64,000 nt of DNA from an uncultured Eubacteriales bacterium (GTDB lineage: Bacteria; Bacillota; Clostridia; Lachnospirales; Lachnospiraceae). The stretch is taken from positions 1 to 64,000 of the forward strand of contig URMF01000014.1 of assembly GCA_900548855.1 (NCBI GenBank). The letters are read 5' to 3'. A model generated the notes under the pieces. It saw only the letters and a list, made by a program, of their open reading frames with translations. It was not told the DNA's origin and made no database searches. Position 1 is the stretch's first letter. Each line of letters begins with the position of its first letter. Both the position numbers and the translations under genes were made by a program. Below are positions 8,110 through 16,901 of the stretch, piece after piece.

Positions 8110-8132
8110 ATATTGAAAGGGCCTTTCAATAT
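8110..8132. repeat. 23-bp near-perfect palindrome in the sigma-factor leader
   Basis: ATATTGAAAGG and CCTTTCAATAT are exact 11-bp inverted copies separated by one base. The palindrome ends 13 bp before the ribosome-binding site AAGGAGG (8146-8152). With so small a loop it reads better as a protein-binding operator than as a terminator. Confidence 0.6.
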
Positions 8133-8159
8133 GAACAACACGAGCAAGGAGGTATGACT

Positions 8160-8642
8160 GTGAACGATGAAGAGTATAGCAGAATCGTGAATCAGTATAC
8201 GGATATCGTATATCGCGTGGCTCTCAGTTATGCGAAATCAAAGCCGGATGCAGAAGACGTAGTACAGACCACATTTATGAAGCTTCTAATAAAAGAAGTA
8301 AACTTTCAGGACGAAGAACATATTAGAAAATGGCTAATCCGGGTGGCGATAAATGAGTGTAACAGTCTTTGGTCATCCTTTTGGAGAAAGCATGTGGATT
8401 TTACCGATAAAATAGAACAGGAGCCGAAATTTACCACAGAAGAAAAAAGTGATTTATATTATGCGGTTATGCAGCTTCCCAGAAAATACAGAGTCGTTGT
8501 ACACCTGTTCTATTACGAGGGCTATTCCACAAAGGAGATTTCGCAAATTTTACATATCAGGGAAGCAACAGTAAGAACCCAGCTTGTTCGTGCAAGAAAG
8601 CAGTTAAAGCAGCGGCTTAAGGAGGATTGGAAAAATGAATAA
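8160..8642 (+). CDS. ECF-type RNA polymerase sigma factor
   Basis: A 160-aa sigma-70-family protein. Region 2 is visible at residues ~5-75 (YTDIVYRVALSYAKSKPDAEDVVQTTF) and region 4 at ~100-155 (LPRKYRVVVHLFYYEGYSTKEISQIL, then the recognition helix REATVRTQLVRARKQL). There is no region 1 or 3, as expected for ECF factors. I place the start at GTG 8160 because AAGGAGG (8146-8152) is 7 nt upstream. The ATG at 8154 would be only 1 nt from it, and the in-frame TTG at 8079 would overlap the proposed promoter. It overlaps the following gene by 8 bp, a sign of translational coupling to its regulator. Confidence 0.88.
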   Translation: MNDEEYSRIVNQYTDIVYRVALSYAKSKPDAEDVVQTTFMKLLIKEVNFQDEEHIRKWLIRVAINECNSLWSSFWRKHVDFTDKIEQEPKFTTEEKSDLYYAVMQLPRKYRVVVHLFYYEGYSTKEISQILHIREATVRTQLVRARKQLKQRLKEDWKNE

Positions 8643-9225
8643 TAAAGAATTTTATACGGACACATTTAATGAAGTTCATGTCCCAGCCGCAGTGCTTGGA
8701 AAGGTCAGGGATATGAAAATGGAAAAAACAACAATTAAAAGACAGAACAAATTAAGATATGCAGTTTCGGTAGTGGCAGTCCTGGCGGTTTGTCTGATTG
8801 TATCGAACGGAATCTGCTATGCAGCAACCGGTGACACATGGATTCAAAAGGTAACCTTTTATGTTAATGGTGAAAAACAGGAATTGGATATGACCATGCA
8901 TAAGGAGGGAGATACACTAGTTGGAGAAGTAACTCGTGAAATTGATGGAAAAGAATCTTATATGATAATAACAGGTAGTGATGCATCCGAATCTGACCAG
9001 GTAATGATAACAGACTCTGCCGATAAAGAAACTTCATTAGTTAGTAAAGATGATAAGATTTATCTGGTAATTGGTGATAATCTGAAAAGGATTGATATTA
9101 CAGAGGATTTTGCAGATGGTAAATGCAGCGGTACAGTTGAACTGGAGGGGGTAACCTATAATTATGAGGTTACCGGAACTTTGGAGGATAACAGTATCCG
9201 TTTAGATTGCGTATCAAATGATTAA
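8635..9225 (+). CDS. Membrane-anchored anti-sigma-like protein
   Basis: A 196-aa protein with a short cytoplasmic N terminus (residues 1-36, starting MNNKEFYTDTFNEVHVPAAV), one transmembrane helix at ~38-58 (AVSVVAVLAVCLIVSNGICYA) and an exported beta-rich domain. Its start overlaps the end of the ECF sigma gene. This sigma/anti-sigma arrangement is widespread in Lachnospiraceae. By position and topology it should hold the sigma factor at the membrane and sense an envelope signal with its extracellular half. No zinc-binding ZAS motif is visible. The operon ends at a strong hairpin (9232-9265). Confidence 0.65.
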   Translation: MNNKEFYTDTFNEVHVPAAVLGKVRDMKMEKTTIKRQNKLRYAVSVVAVLAVCLIVSNGICYAATGDTWIQKVTFYVNGEKQELDMTMHKEGDTLVGEVTREIDGKESYMIITGSDASESDQVMITDSADKETSLVSKDDKIYLVIGDNLKRIDITEDFADGKCSGTVELEGVTYNYEVTGTLEDNSIRLDCVSND

Positions 9226-9231
9226 AAATTT

Positions 9232-9265
9232 TGCCTGCGGCAGGAAGGTATTCCTGCCGCAGGCA
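9232..9265. terminator. Bidirectional terminator between anti-sigma gene and mcp
   Basis: A perfect 15-bp GC-rich inverted repeat (9232-9246 and 9251-9265) around a GGTA loop. TTTTG follows on the plus strand and AAAATTTT precedes it. It separates the convergent anti-sigma and chemoreceptor genes and can serve both. Confidence 0.93.
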
Positions 9266-9301
9266 TTTTGTTAATTAATTATATAATATAGTTCATTTAC
9301 A

Positions 9302-10762
9302 TTAATATTTACCAAAATCATCTCCAAGAGAAATAATCTGCTCATTAGAAGCTGATGTGGAACTATTATAAGAGCTGCTATAAGTAGAATTGCTTCCAGA
9401 ACCCAGATTGTAAATGGAAAGCATTTCCCGCATTCTGGATGCCTGGTTAGATAACTCTTCGCTGGCTGCCGCACATTGCTCGCTGGTAGCAGAATTCGTC
9501 TGTACGACTTGGGATACCTGTGTGATTGCCTGCTCAATCTGGGCTACTGCAGTTGCCTGATAATTAGAGGATTCTGCAATGCTGTTAATAATCGATTCAC
9601 TCTCCTGTACAACTCTGGCAATTTCTTCCATCGCTTTTGCAGTCTCATCCGCAATCTTAGAACCTGCATTAACCCTTTCAATTGATTCCTCAATTAATTC
9701 AGCGGTCTCACCCGATGCAGCTGCACTCTTGGCAGCCAGACTTCTAACTTCCTCTGCTACAACCGCAAAGCCTTTTCCTGCTTCTCCTGCTCTTGCTGCT
9801 TCAACTGCTGCATTTAATGCAAGAATGTTGGTCTGGAATGCGATATCATCAATTGTCTTAATAATTTTGGAAATGCTTTCAGATGACTTGTTAATATCCT
9901 GCATCGCAGTCATCATATCCTCCATCTGCTTATTTCCCTGTTTCACATCTTTAATTGCACGGGCTACAAGATTTGCAGCAGAATTGGCTTCTTCTGCATT
10001 TCCTTTCGTCTTTTCTGCAATCTCATCAATTGATGCTGTAATCTCTTCAATTGCACTTGCCTGCTCAGTAGAGCCCTGTGCCAATGCCTGGCTTGCACTT
10101 GCCACCTGGGAAGAGCTGACAGTAACCTGAGAGCCGGCATCACTGATATTGGATAATGCATGAAGATTATCTGCAACCAGTTTCTTCAAGGCATTTCCTA
10201 ACACATCTTCATCAGACTTAACATCAACCTGTACTGTAAGATTACCGTTTGACACTTCATCGGCAATCTTAGCCTGATATTTTGTATTATTAATTACTTC
10301 CTGATAGCTGTCAACTAATTCACCAAACTCATCATTATGGTACTTGACCAGTTCAATATCCACCCGGCCCATAGCAATGTCCCGTGCCGCATTGGATAAC
10401 TGCATAACAGATTTATTGATAGCTTTTATCAAAGAAACAGCAATCAGAACGGTAATAATAACAGAAAAGATAATCATTGCAAAGCTGACATAATTAGAAA
10501 TATTAGCACTCTTATTAATACTTTCCATGCCTTCTGTACTTACACTGTCGATAGTTTCCATCAAAATTTTAGCTTTCGATTCATCTGCACCGATATCCTT
10601 CATTGTCTGCTCAACTGCTGCATCCTGTTCTTTTTGCATTGAAGCTACGGAATCGTTGATTCTGCTCACGGAAGACATCCCTACCATTACATTAATAATT
10701 GTAAGTATAATGGGAATCGCAAAACCTATAATCATTTTTGTTTTCATCTTCATGTCTTTCAT
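9302..10762 (-). CDS. mcp: Methyl-accepting chemotaxis protein
   Basis: A 486-aa transmembrane chemoreceptor. TM1 spans about residues 9-31 and TM2 about 90-113, leaving an unusually short external loop of ~55 residues. A HAMP domain follows (~114-165). The signalling domain has the canonical hairpin tip [37 protein letters not shown] (quoted in part: [19 protein letters not shown]). With no room for a Cache or four-helix sensor, it may sense through the membrane, a partner, or the second HAMP-like segment. The C-terminal tail is Ser-rich and lacks an NWETF-type CheR-docking pentapeptide. It is the last gene of the chemosensory operon; its ribosome-binding site lies inside the cheW stop region. 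Confidence 0.93.
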   Translation of the reverse strand: MKDMKMKTKMIIGFAIPIILTIINVMVGMSSVSRINDSVASMQKEQDAAVEQTMKDIGADESKAKILMETIDSVSTEGMESINKSANISNYVSFAMIIFSVIITVLIAVSLIKAINKSVMQLSNAARDIAMGRVDIELVKYHNDEFGELVDSYQEVINNTKYQAKIADEVSNGNLTVQVDVKSDEDVLGNALKKLVADNLHALSNISDAGSQVTVSSSQVASASQALAQGSTEQASAIEEITASIDEIAEKTKGNAEEANSAANLVARAIKDVKQGNKQMEDMMTAMQDINKSSESISKIIKTIDDIAFQTNILALNAAVEAARAGEAGKGFAVVAEEVRSLAAKSAAASGETAELIEESIERVNAGSKIADETAKAMEEIARVVQESESIINSIAESSNYQATAVAQIEQAITQVSQVVQTNSATSEQCAAASEELSNQASRMREMLSIYNLGSGSNSTYSSSYNSSTSASNEQIISLGDDFGKY

Positions 10763-10764
10763 AA

Positions 10765-11313
10765 CTATACCTCTCCTTCTTCGTCTAAATTAGTATCGTT
10801 TACCTGCTCTACAATCGATAAATCCTCATCATTCAACAATTTATCCGGATCAAGCAATAATTTTACGGCATTTCCTACCTTACCAATACCATAAACATAT
10901 TTGTTCTGTACCTTGTCTGCATGACCAATTTTAGGCGGTGGGAGTATATTGTCTTCGTTAATCTCAACCACCTCTGCAATTTTTTCAACAATGAGTCCTA
11001 CTACAGATGATTTTACATTAATGACAATAATACAGGTTCTATCATTATACTCCTGCGGTTCCTGTTTAAAACGTAGCCTTACGTCAATTACAGGGACAAC
11101 CTTTCCACGCAGATTGATAAGACCTTTGATATAATCCTCTGTTTCAGGAATTGCTGTGATTTCCTGCATTTGGATAATTTCATTTACATATTGAATCGCT
11201 AATCCAAAATACTCATTGCCCGATTTGAAAGTCATATACTTACCCTTTTCACTGTTTTCATCATTTGAATTGGGTTCTGGTGACAATCTGTTTAATTCGT
11301 TTATCCCATCCAT
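10765..11313 (-). CDS. cheW: Chemotaxis adaptor protein CheW
   Basis: A 182-aa single CheW (SH3-like) domain at ~27-165. Hallmarks include the opening [21 protein letters not shown], the [14 protein letters not shown] motif and [14 protein letters not shown]. It bridges chemoreceptors and CheA in the signalling array at the inner face of the membrane. The ~25-residue acidic N-terminal extension and acidic tail (NLDEEGEV) flank the domain. It is encoded 25 bp after cheA and 2 bp before the chemoreceptor, in the same operon. Confidence 0.92.
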   Translation of the reverse strand: MDGINELNRLSPEPNSNDENSEKGKYMTFKSGNEYFGLAIQYVNEIIQMQEITAIPETEDYIKGLINLRGKVVPVIDVRLRFKQEPQEYNDRTCIIVINVKSSVVGLIVEKIAEVVEINEDNILPPPKIGHADKVQNKYVYGIGKVGNAVKLLLDPDKLLNDEDLSIVEQVNDTNLDEEGEV

Positions 11314-11338
11314 ATCGTTACCGTTCCTTTCTATATTT

Positions 11339-13501
11339 TTATTCCATTAATCCTGCAGCATCCAGGATTAAAGCAATACTTCCATCTCCAAGCTGTGTAC
11401 AACCGGATAATCCTTTGACTTTTTTGATATAGGAAGGAATCGGCTTTACAACAATCTCCTGTTCCCCAACCAACTTGTCAACTAAAAGACAGATTCTTTG
11501 ATTCTCTACTTCAAGAATTAACATTACTCCATCTTCAACAGATTCACAATACTTCTCCAAACCGTACCATTTTCCCAGCCTGAGTACCGGATAACACTCC
11601 CCACGAATCATAATATACTCATCTCCGTTAGGTTCATATATCATCATATCTTCTTTTACGCGCACAAATTCTTTAATAACACCTGTCTCTAATACAAAAG
11701 AGGATTTGCCTATTTCCATGACAATACCATCAATAATTGCAAGCGTAAGAGGAATCTTCAGGCTCATAGTAGTGCCCATTCCCGGAGTACTTTCAATATC
11801 CAACGTACCTCCAATGGACTGAATATTCTGGACTACAACATCCATGCCCACTCCACGTCCTGAGTACTCTGTGACCTTCTCATTGGTGGAGAAACCAGGT
11901 AAAGTAATCAACTGATATACTTCCTTATCCTTATAAGCTGCATCTGGTTTACTATCATCCAATAGGCCCTGCTGTCTGGCTTTTGAAAGAATCTTCATCC
12001 TATCCAGACCGCCTCCGTCGTCCGAAACGCTAATCCAGACCTTTCCGGCTTCTGTTTTTGCGGAAAGAGTAATTTTTCCTTTTTCGCTCTTACCGCTTTC
12101 CAGACGTTCTTCCTTTTCTTCAATACCATGGTCTACTGAATTTCTTACAATATGCATCAGCGGATCAGAAATCTTCTCAATAATATTCTTATCTACCTCG
12201 GTTTGCTCGCCTATCGTTTCAAACTCAATATCTTTTCCAAGCTTTCTGGATACATCAAAAACAATCCGGTTCATCTTCTGGAATGTATTCGTCAGGGAAA
12301 CCATTCGCATAGACATAATTACATCCTGAAGATCAGTGGAAATCTTAGACAACTGTGCCGCTGCCTTATTAAAACGATCCAGATTCAGTCCCGGAACCTT
12401 CAAATCCGGATTCTGTAACACCACTGATTCTGAAATTACCAGCTCACCAATCAAATCCATTAATTGGTCCATCTTCTTGACATTGACACTGATAAAGGCA
12501 TTCTTTTTGTTTTTATCCTTTGCAAGCTTTTTCTGTTTTCCTGGTTCTCTGGATTTAATTACAAAATCACCTGGTGTAATCTGTGGTTTTTCCGGTTGTT
12601 TCTCTTCCTTTTTCTCTTCCTTTTCACCGGATTGCTCCTGTACTCGTGATTCAATATCTTCTACACTTGAATCCAGGTCAATTACTACTTCCTCTTCCTG
12701 TTCGCCAAACTCAAAGCCCTGCAGAAATTCTTCCGCTTTACACTCAAAGACATCTACTTGTTTAATATCATAACCAATGCCAATGATATTACGGATTTCT
12801 TCTTCGGAACACTGTGCCTGAAGGAGAATCCTAAATCCTTCTTCCAGAATAATCTCTGAACTACTTTCATCTGATATAATGTCTTCTGGAGAATATAAAA
12901 GATCTTCTGCTATCTCCTTTAAGGCATATACAGTCTTATAAGCATGCACGTTTGCCATTTCTGTTTCCGGATAAAAGGTAATATAAATTTTGTAGAAACG
13001 ACTGGCGCTGGTAGCAACCGGGGCAATATAAAAATGCTTCGGCTCCTCATGCACATTCTCTGGAGGCGATTCTTTGCCCTCCACGGTTCCACCGCTTTTA
13101 ATTTTCTCAAGAAACTTGTTAAGCTCCTCAATGATTTCGCTGGCATCACCATCCACCGGATCTCCGTTACGGATTTTTTCCATTTCATTTGAAATGAAAT
13201 CTTCCACCGACAGCACATGCTCCACCAGTTCCAAATGCGGCACATTTTCAGGATGCGATTCCCGTAGATAATAGAATACATCCTCAAGCTTGTGTGACAC
13301 TGCCGTTATGTTATCAAACATCATAATACCGGAAGAGCCTTTGATTGTATGCATAGTTCTGAATATTTCATTAATGCTTTCTTCATCAAAACATTCTGCA
13401 TCCTTTTGTTCAAGAACTCTCTCCTGAAGCTGTTCCAATAACTGTTCATTCTCAAACAAGTACATATCAAGCATGCCATCTGTGTTAAATTCTTCAGCCA
13501 T
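11339..13501 (-). CDS. cheA: Chemotaxis histidine kinase CheA
   Basis: A 720-aa multi-domain kinase. P1 Hpt domain at ~5-110 has the acceptor His51 in MHTIKGSSG. A P2-like CheY/CheB-docking domain lies at ~160-265 (KIYITFYPETEMANVHAY). A charged linker (EEKKEEKQPEKP) follows. The P3 dimerisation helices begin at MDQLMDLIGELVISES. The P4 ATPase has N-box HIVRNSVDHGIE and G-boxes VSDDGGGLD and GRGVGMDVV. P5, the CheW-like domain, closes the protein. All catalytic boxes look intact. It autophosphorylates in response to receptors and passes phosphate to CheY and CheB encoded just upstream. Confidence 0.95.
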   Translation of the reverse strand: MAEEFNTDGMLDMYLFENEQLLEQLQERVLEQKDAECFDEESINEIFRTMHTIKGSSGIMMFDNITAVSHKLEDVFYYLRESHPENVPHLELVEHVLSVEDFISNEMEKIRNGDPVDGDASEIIEELNKFLEKIKSGGTVEGKESPPENVHEEPKHFYIAPVATSASRFYKIYITFYPETEMANVHAYKTVYALKEIAEDLLYSPEDIISDESSSEIILEEGFRILLQAQCSEEEIRNIIGIGYDIKQVDVFECKAEEFLQGFEFGEQEEEVVIDLDSSVEDIESRVQEQSGEKEEKKEEKQPEKPQITPGDFVIKSREPGKQKKLAKDKNKKNAFISVNVKKMDQLMDLIGELVISESVVLQNPDLKVPGLNLDRFNKAAAQLSKISTDLQDVIMSMRMVSLTNTFQKMNRIVFDVSRKLGKDIEFETIGEQTEVDKNIIEKISDPLMHIVRNSVDHGIEEKEERLESGKSEKGKITLSAKTEAGKVWISVSDDGGGLDRMKILSKARQQGLLDDSKPDAAYKDKEVYQLITLPGFSTNEKVTEYSGRGVGMDVVVQNIQSIGGTLDIESTPGMGTTMSLKIPLTLAIIDGIVMEIGKSSFVLETGVIKEFVRVKEDMMIYEPNGDEYIMIRGECYPVLRLGKWYGLEKYCESVEDGVMLILEVENQRICLLVDKLVGEQEIVVKPIPSYIKKVKGLSGCTQLGDGSIALILDAAGLME

Positions 13502-13540
13502 ATCCTTCTCCTTTCCTGTATTCTAATTTTGCTTTATCAA

Positions 13541-13933
13541 TCAGATCAGATTCAATTTTTTAAGCGCCTGCTCAAATTTTTCCTGATCAATCGGCTTGCC
13601 GGAATAAATTGTACATCCAAGTTCAAAAGCCATTTTGACATTTCTTTCCTCATTCAATGCCGTAGTCATAATCACCTTTACAGCTTTATCCTCCGGAATA
13701 TTTCTTTCCTTCTCCAGATTCCGGATGCCTACCAGAGACTGGTATCCGTCCATAACCGGCATCATAATATCCAGACATACCAAATCATACGGCTGTCCAT
13801 CCTCCAGAGCCATCATAAATGCATCTACTGCTTCCATACCGTCTACAGTCACATCGCATTCACCGTACTTTGACAGAAAGTTTAACATAAACTTTCTCGT
13901 TGCAAAATCGTCTTCTGCCAGTAGAATTTTCAT
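13541..13933 (-). CDS. cheY: Single-domain response regulator, CheY-like
   Basis: A 130-aa stand-alone receiver domain. The acidic pocket is AEDD near residues 6-9, the phospho-acceptor is Asp55 in LDIMMPVMDG, the switch Thr lies in IMTTA, and the conserved Lys is in SGKPI. There is no output domain. It sits between cheB and cheA, so it should receive phosphate from CheA. With no flagellar genes nearby, its target could be a flagellar switch encoded elsewhere or a non-flagellar output. AAGGAGA precedes the ATG. Confidence 0.88.
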   Translation of the reverse strand: MKILLAEDDFATRKFMLNFLSKYGECDVTVDGMEAVDAFMMALEDGQPYDLVCLDIMMPVMDGYQSLVGIRNLEKERNIPEDKAVKVIMTTALNEERNVKMAFELGCTIYSGKPIDQEKFEQALKKLNLI

Positions 13934-13945
13934 ATTTTTTCTCCT

Positions 13946-14980
13946 TTACATTTTATTTAACAATGCATATGTTCTTTTTGCAATATCTCCTAATTTATCC
14001 TGATATTCCACAGCACCCAAATCATAGGCTACTTTCGGCATACCATATACAACGCAGGTAGATTCATCCTGTCCAATTGTTCTCGCTCCTGCCCTTCTCA
14101 TATTCAGCAGTCCCTTCGCTCCATCGCCGCCCATGCCTGTCAGAATAATCCCCAGGGCATCCGATTTTGCAACCTGCGCAACCGAATCAAACAAAACATC
14201 CACAGAAGGACAATGTCCGTTTACTCTGGGACCGCCTTTTACTTCCACCTGATAAACGCCATTCACTTTTACAAGTCTCATATGACGGTCTCCTCCCGGA
14301 GCAATCAGCATATGACCGGGAAGCACTCTGTCTCCTGTTTCCGCTTCTTTTACCTGAATTCTACACTGGTCGTTCAACCTCTTTGCATACATTCCCGTAA
14401 ATTTAGGCGGCATATGCTGTACACAGACAATCCCGGGAATATCTGTTCCAAAATCCTTTACTACAGAAAAAATTGCCTCCGTACCACCCGTAGATGCTCC
14501 TATTGCTACAATCAAATTATTTCTGGTGGTAGAAAGATACTGTTGCTGTCCCTGTTGATTCATCACCGTCTTTTTTATATTACTAATCTTAGCAGTCGAA
14601 GCAATTTTTACCTTAACCAAAAGCTCATTCCGAATAAAATCTTCCAGCTGGGCACGGTTTGAAACAGCCGGTTTTGCTACAAAATCCACAGCTCCGGCAT
14701 TCATCGCATCAAATACCTTATCACTTAAGGAACTGATGACTACCACCGGAAGCGGATATTGAGGAATCAGCTTCCGCAGAAAATCAATCCCACTCATTCT
14801 AGGCAATTCCACATCCAACGTCATAACATCCGGATGATGTTTCAAAATAAGATCGCGTGCCTCAAAGGGATCCTTTGCAGTTGCCACAATCTGTATTGCT
14901 GGATCCTTGCTCAGATTCTGAACCAATAACTCTCGAAACACAATAGAGTCTTCTACGATTAAAACTTTAATTGGTGTCAT
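13946..14980 (-). CDS. cheB: Protein-glutamate methylesterase/deamidase CheB
   Basis: A 344-aa protein. An N-terminal receiver domain (~5-120, acceptor Asp56 in LDVELPRMSG) regulates a C-terminal methylesterase (~155-340). The esterase carries the nucleophile-serine motif GASTGGTEAI, the CVQHMPPKFT motif and ILTGMGGDGAKGL with the catalytic Asp. It removes methyl groups or deamidates Gln on chemoreceptors for adaptation, opposing CheR encoded 9 bp upstream. It starts 12 bp before cheY, in the same operon. Confidence 0.95.
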   Translation of the reverse strand: MTPIKVLIVEDSIVFRELLVQNLSKDPAIQIVATAKDPFEARDLILKHHPDVMTLDVELPRMSGIDFLRKLIPQYPLPVVVISSLSDKVFDAMNAGAVDFVAKPAVSNRAQLEDFIRNELLVKVKIASTAKISNIKKTVMNQQGQQQYLSTTRNNLIVAIGASTGGTEAIFSVVKDFGTDIPGIVCVQHMPPKFTGMYAKRLNDQCRIQVKEAETGDRVLPGHMLIAPGGDRHMRLVKVNGVYQVEVKGGPRVNGHCPSVDVLFDSVAQVAKSDALGIILTGMGGDGAKGLLNMRRAGARTIGQDESTCVVYGMPKVAYDLGAVEYQDKLGDIAKRTYALLNKM

Positions 14981-14989
14981 ACCCTTTAT

Positions 14990-15802
14990 CTACCTCTCTC
15001 TCTTTCGGAAAATAGACGGCTGAACAATTTGGAAAGGTGTCGAACCCCTGTCAATTGTTTCTGTTGTTCCTATAAAAAAGTAACCGCCTGGCTCTAAGGC
15101 ATCATACACCTTCTGAACCACTTCCCGCTTAGTTGGATCATCAAAATATATCATAACATTGCGTAAAAATATAACATGCATTTTTTTCTTAAACGGAAAA
15201 GTATCCATCAGATTAAACTTTCTGAAAATCACTTCTTTCTTTAATTCATCCTTTACCCGGAACTGCCCTCCGGGAAGAGCTTTAAAGAAATGCCTTCTCC
15301 ATTGCTCAGGCATTTTATTTACCTGATCGGTACTATAAATTCCCGCCATGGCCTGCTGTAGCGCTCTTGTGGAAATATCAGTAGCCAAAACTTTAGTATC
15401 CCACTGGTTTTTCTCAAGGCCAAAGAAATCTGCCAAAACCATGGCTATCATATAAGGTTCTTCACCTGTAGAAGCAGCTCCACACCAAATGCGTAAATCC
15501 TTGTTTCTTTGTTCCTTCATTTTCAGCCATGGAAGCACCGTTCCCTTGAAAAAATCAAAATGCTCAAATTCCCTCATAAAATAGGTGTGATTCGTGGTTA
15601 AAAAGTTAACCAGCATTTTTTCCTCATTGCCGCTTTTGTCATTTTCAACGGCGTTCATGAAATCATTAAAATTATTCCATCCTTTTCTCTTAATATAGTT
15701 TTCCAGACGTCCATTTACAATGACTTTTTTTTGCGATAAGTCAATACCATAGCGTTGTTTCATATAGAACACTATTCTTCCAAATTCTTCATCTGTAATC
15801 AC
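14990..15802 (-). CDS. cheR: Chemotaxis protein methyltransferase CheR
   Basis: A 270-aa SAM-dependent methyltransferase that methylates glutamates on chemoreceptors. The N-terminal all-helical CheR domain covers ~5-75. The Rossmann domain has the SAM-binding motif WCGAASTGEEPYMIAM and a late FLRNVMIYFDDPTKREVV segment, ending GYFFIGTTETI. It starts with GTG (MITDEEFG...), preceded by GGAGGG. No tetratricopeptide or other extension is present. It pairs functionally with the following cheB. Confidence 0.95.
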   Translation of the reverse strand: MITDEEFGRIVFYMKQRYGIDLSQKKVIVNGRLENYIKRKGWNNFNDFMNAVENDKSGNEEKMLVNFLTTNHTYFMREFEHFDFFKGTVLPWLKMKEQRNKDLRIWCGAASTGEEPYMIAMVLADFFGLEKNQWDTKVLATDISTRALQQAMAGIYSTDQVNKMPEQWRRHFFKALPGGQFRVKDELKKEVIFRKFNLMDTFPFKKKMHVIFLRNVMIYFDDPTKREVVQKVYDALEPGGYFFIGTTETIDRGSTPFQIVQPSIFRKRER

Positions 15803-15839
15803 CGTTCATCCCTCCGTCAAAATAATATCTTTTACGCAT

Positions 15840-16901
15840 TTAGCATAGTTGACGTGATATTTTATAACAAATCTTAAAAATATCCGGATTAAATTTAATT
15901 CCTGACTCTTTATCCATAATCGCCAGCGCCTCCTCCTTTGAACAGGACTCTTTCGCTGTCAATGTACAATACCGCTCCATAACGGCAACAATCTGTGCCC
16001 CCAGCGGAATTTTTTCTTTTTTCAGTTTATTCGGATAACCACTTCCATCCCAGTTTTCATGATGACACTGTGCTATATCAGCAGCTATGCTAACAAAATC
16101 ATTATAATCATTGTTTCCACAAATGTCCATTAAGAGTTTTGCACCAATGTTTGTATGATTTTGCACAACAGCTGTTTCTTCTGCTGTCAGTTCTGTGCTT
16201 TTCTGTAAAATTTCCTTGGAAATCCCAATATTTCCTATATCACAAAGTGGTGCGGCTAATTCTAACATTTCGATATAATTATCAGAAATTTTTGACTCAA
16301 ACAAGGGAGAGAGCTGCATGGCTAATGCTAAAATCCTGCAATTCTTACCAAGCCGTTCAACATATTCCTTCTCATAATTGACATTTTGTGCGGCAATGTT
16401 TGCCATAGCATATAAAATATTTTTTCTTTCCTGCTCTACCTGTTTAATCTGCTCGTTTACAGAAATCTGAAGCCGCCGGTTCATTTCCATCATTTCCCGG
16501 TTTGCTTTATAAAGGCGAAGTCTGACACCTACCCGCGCCTGAACTTCTTCTTCAATAAATGGTTTTATAATATAATCCTCACCACCCAATGTAAAGCCTT
16601 TTACGATATTCTGCGGATTATCGTATGCAGAAATAAAAATAACCGGTATATTCCTTGTACTTTTTTTCTTTTTCAAAGCCCCACATAATTCATAACCATC
16701 CATTCCCGGCATGGAAATATCCGTCAGAATCAATTGAGGATGTTCCTTTTCAGCCAGCATCAAAGCCTGTTCACCATTTTCTGCCAGGATGGAATGTACC
16801 CCCATATTGTCTATAATCTGCTCCAGAACTATTCTATTTATTTCCACATCGTCCACGATGAGGACTTTTTCTTTTTCGGCATTTTTATTCTCATAAATCA
16901 T
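15840..16901 (-). CDS. Receiver plus degenerate HD-GYP domain protein
   Basis: A 353-aa protein with a receiver domain at residues 11-130 (acceptor Asp61 in LTDISMPGMDG, Lys in IIKPF), a helical linker and an HD-GYP-type domain (~175-345). The GYP motif is present (CHHENWDGSGYP). The HD motif, normally LHDIGK, reads LCDIGN here, and the later conserved (I/A)xDxYDAL region reads AVMERYCTL. Loss of the HD histidine and a further metal-ligand Asp predicts no c-di-GMP phosphodiesterase activity. It may act as a c-di-GMP sensor or scaffold. Its ATG overlaps the end of the histidine kinase gene by 4 bp, indicating coupling to that kinase. Confidence 0.85.
   Translation of the reverse strand: MIYENKNAEKEKVLIVDDVEINRIVLEQIIDNMGVHSILAENGEQALMLAEKEHPQLILTDISMPGMDGYELCGALKKKKSTRNIPVIFISAYDNPQNIVKGFTLGGEDYIIKPFIEEEVQARVGVRLRLYKANREMMEMNRRLQISVNEQIKQVEQERKNILYAMANIAAQNVNYEKEYVERLGKNCRILALAMQLSPLFESKISDNYIEMLELAAPLCDIGNIGISKEILQKSTELTAEETAVVQNHTNIGAKLLMDICGNNDYNDFVSIAADIAQCHHENWDGSGYPNKLKKEKIPLGAQIVAVMERYCTLTAKESCSKEEALAIMDKESGIKFNPDIFKICYKISRQLC

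Noticed and set aside
9579..10130. 183-aa plus-strand ORF within the chemoreceptor gene
   Set aside because: It is the mirror of the Ala/Ser-rich coiled coil of the receptor, with low-complexity Ala/Ser/Ile composition, no ribosome-binding site and no recognisable domain.
12336..12773. 145-aa plus-strand ORF inside cheA
   Set aside because: It lies entirely antisense to an intact cheA, is Phe/Ser-rich and has no start signal.
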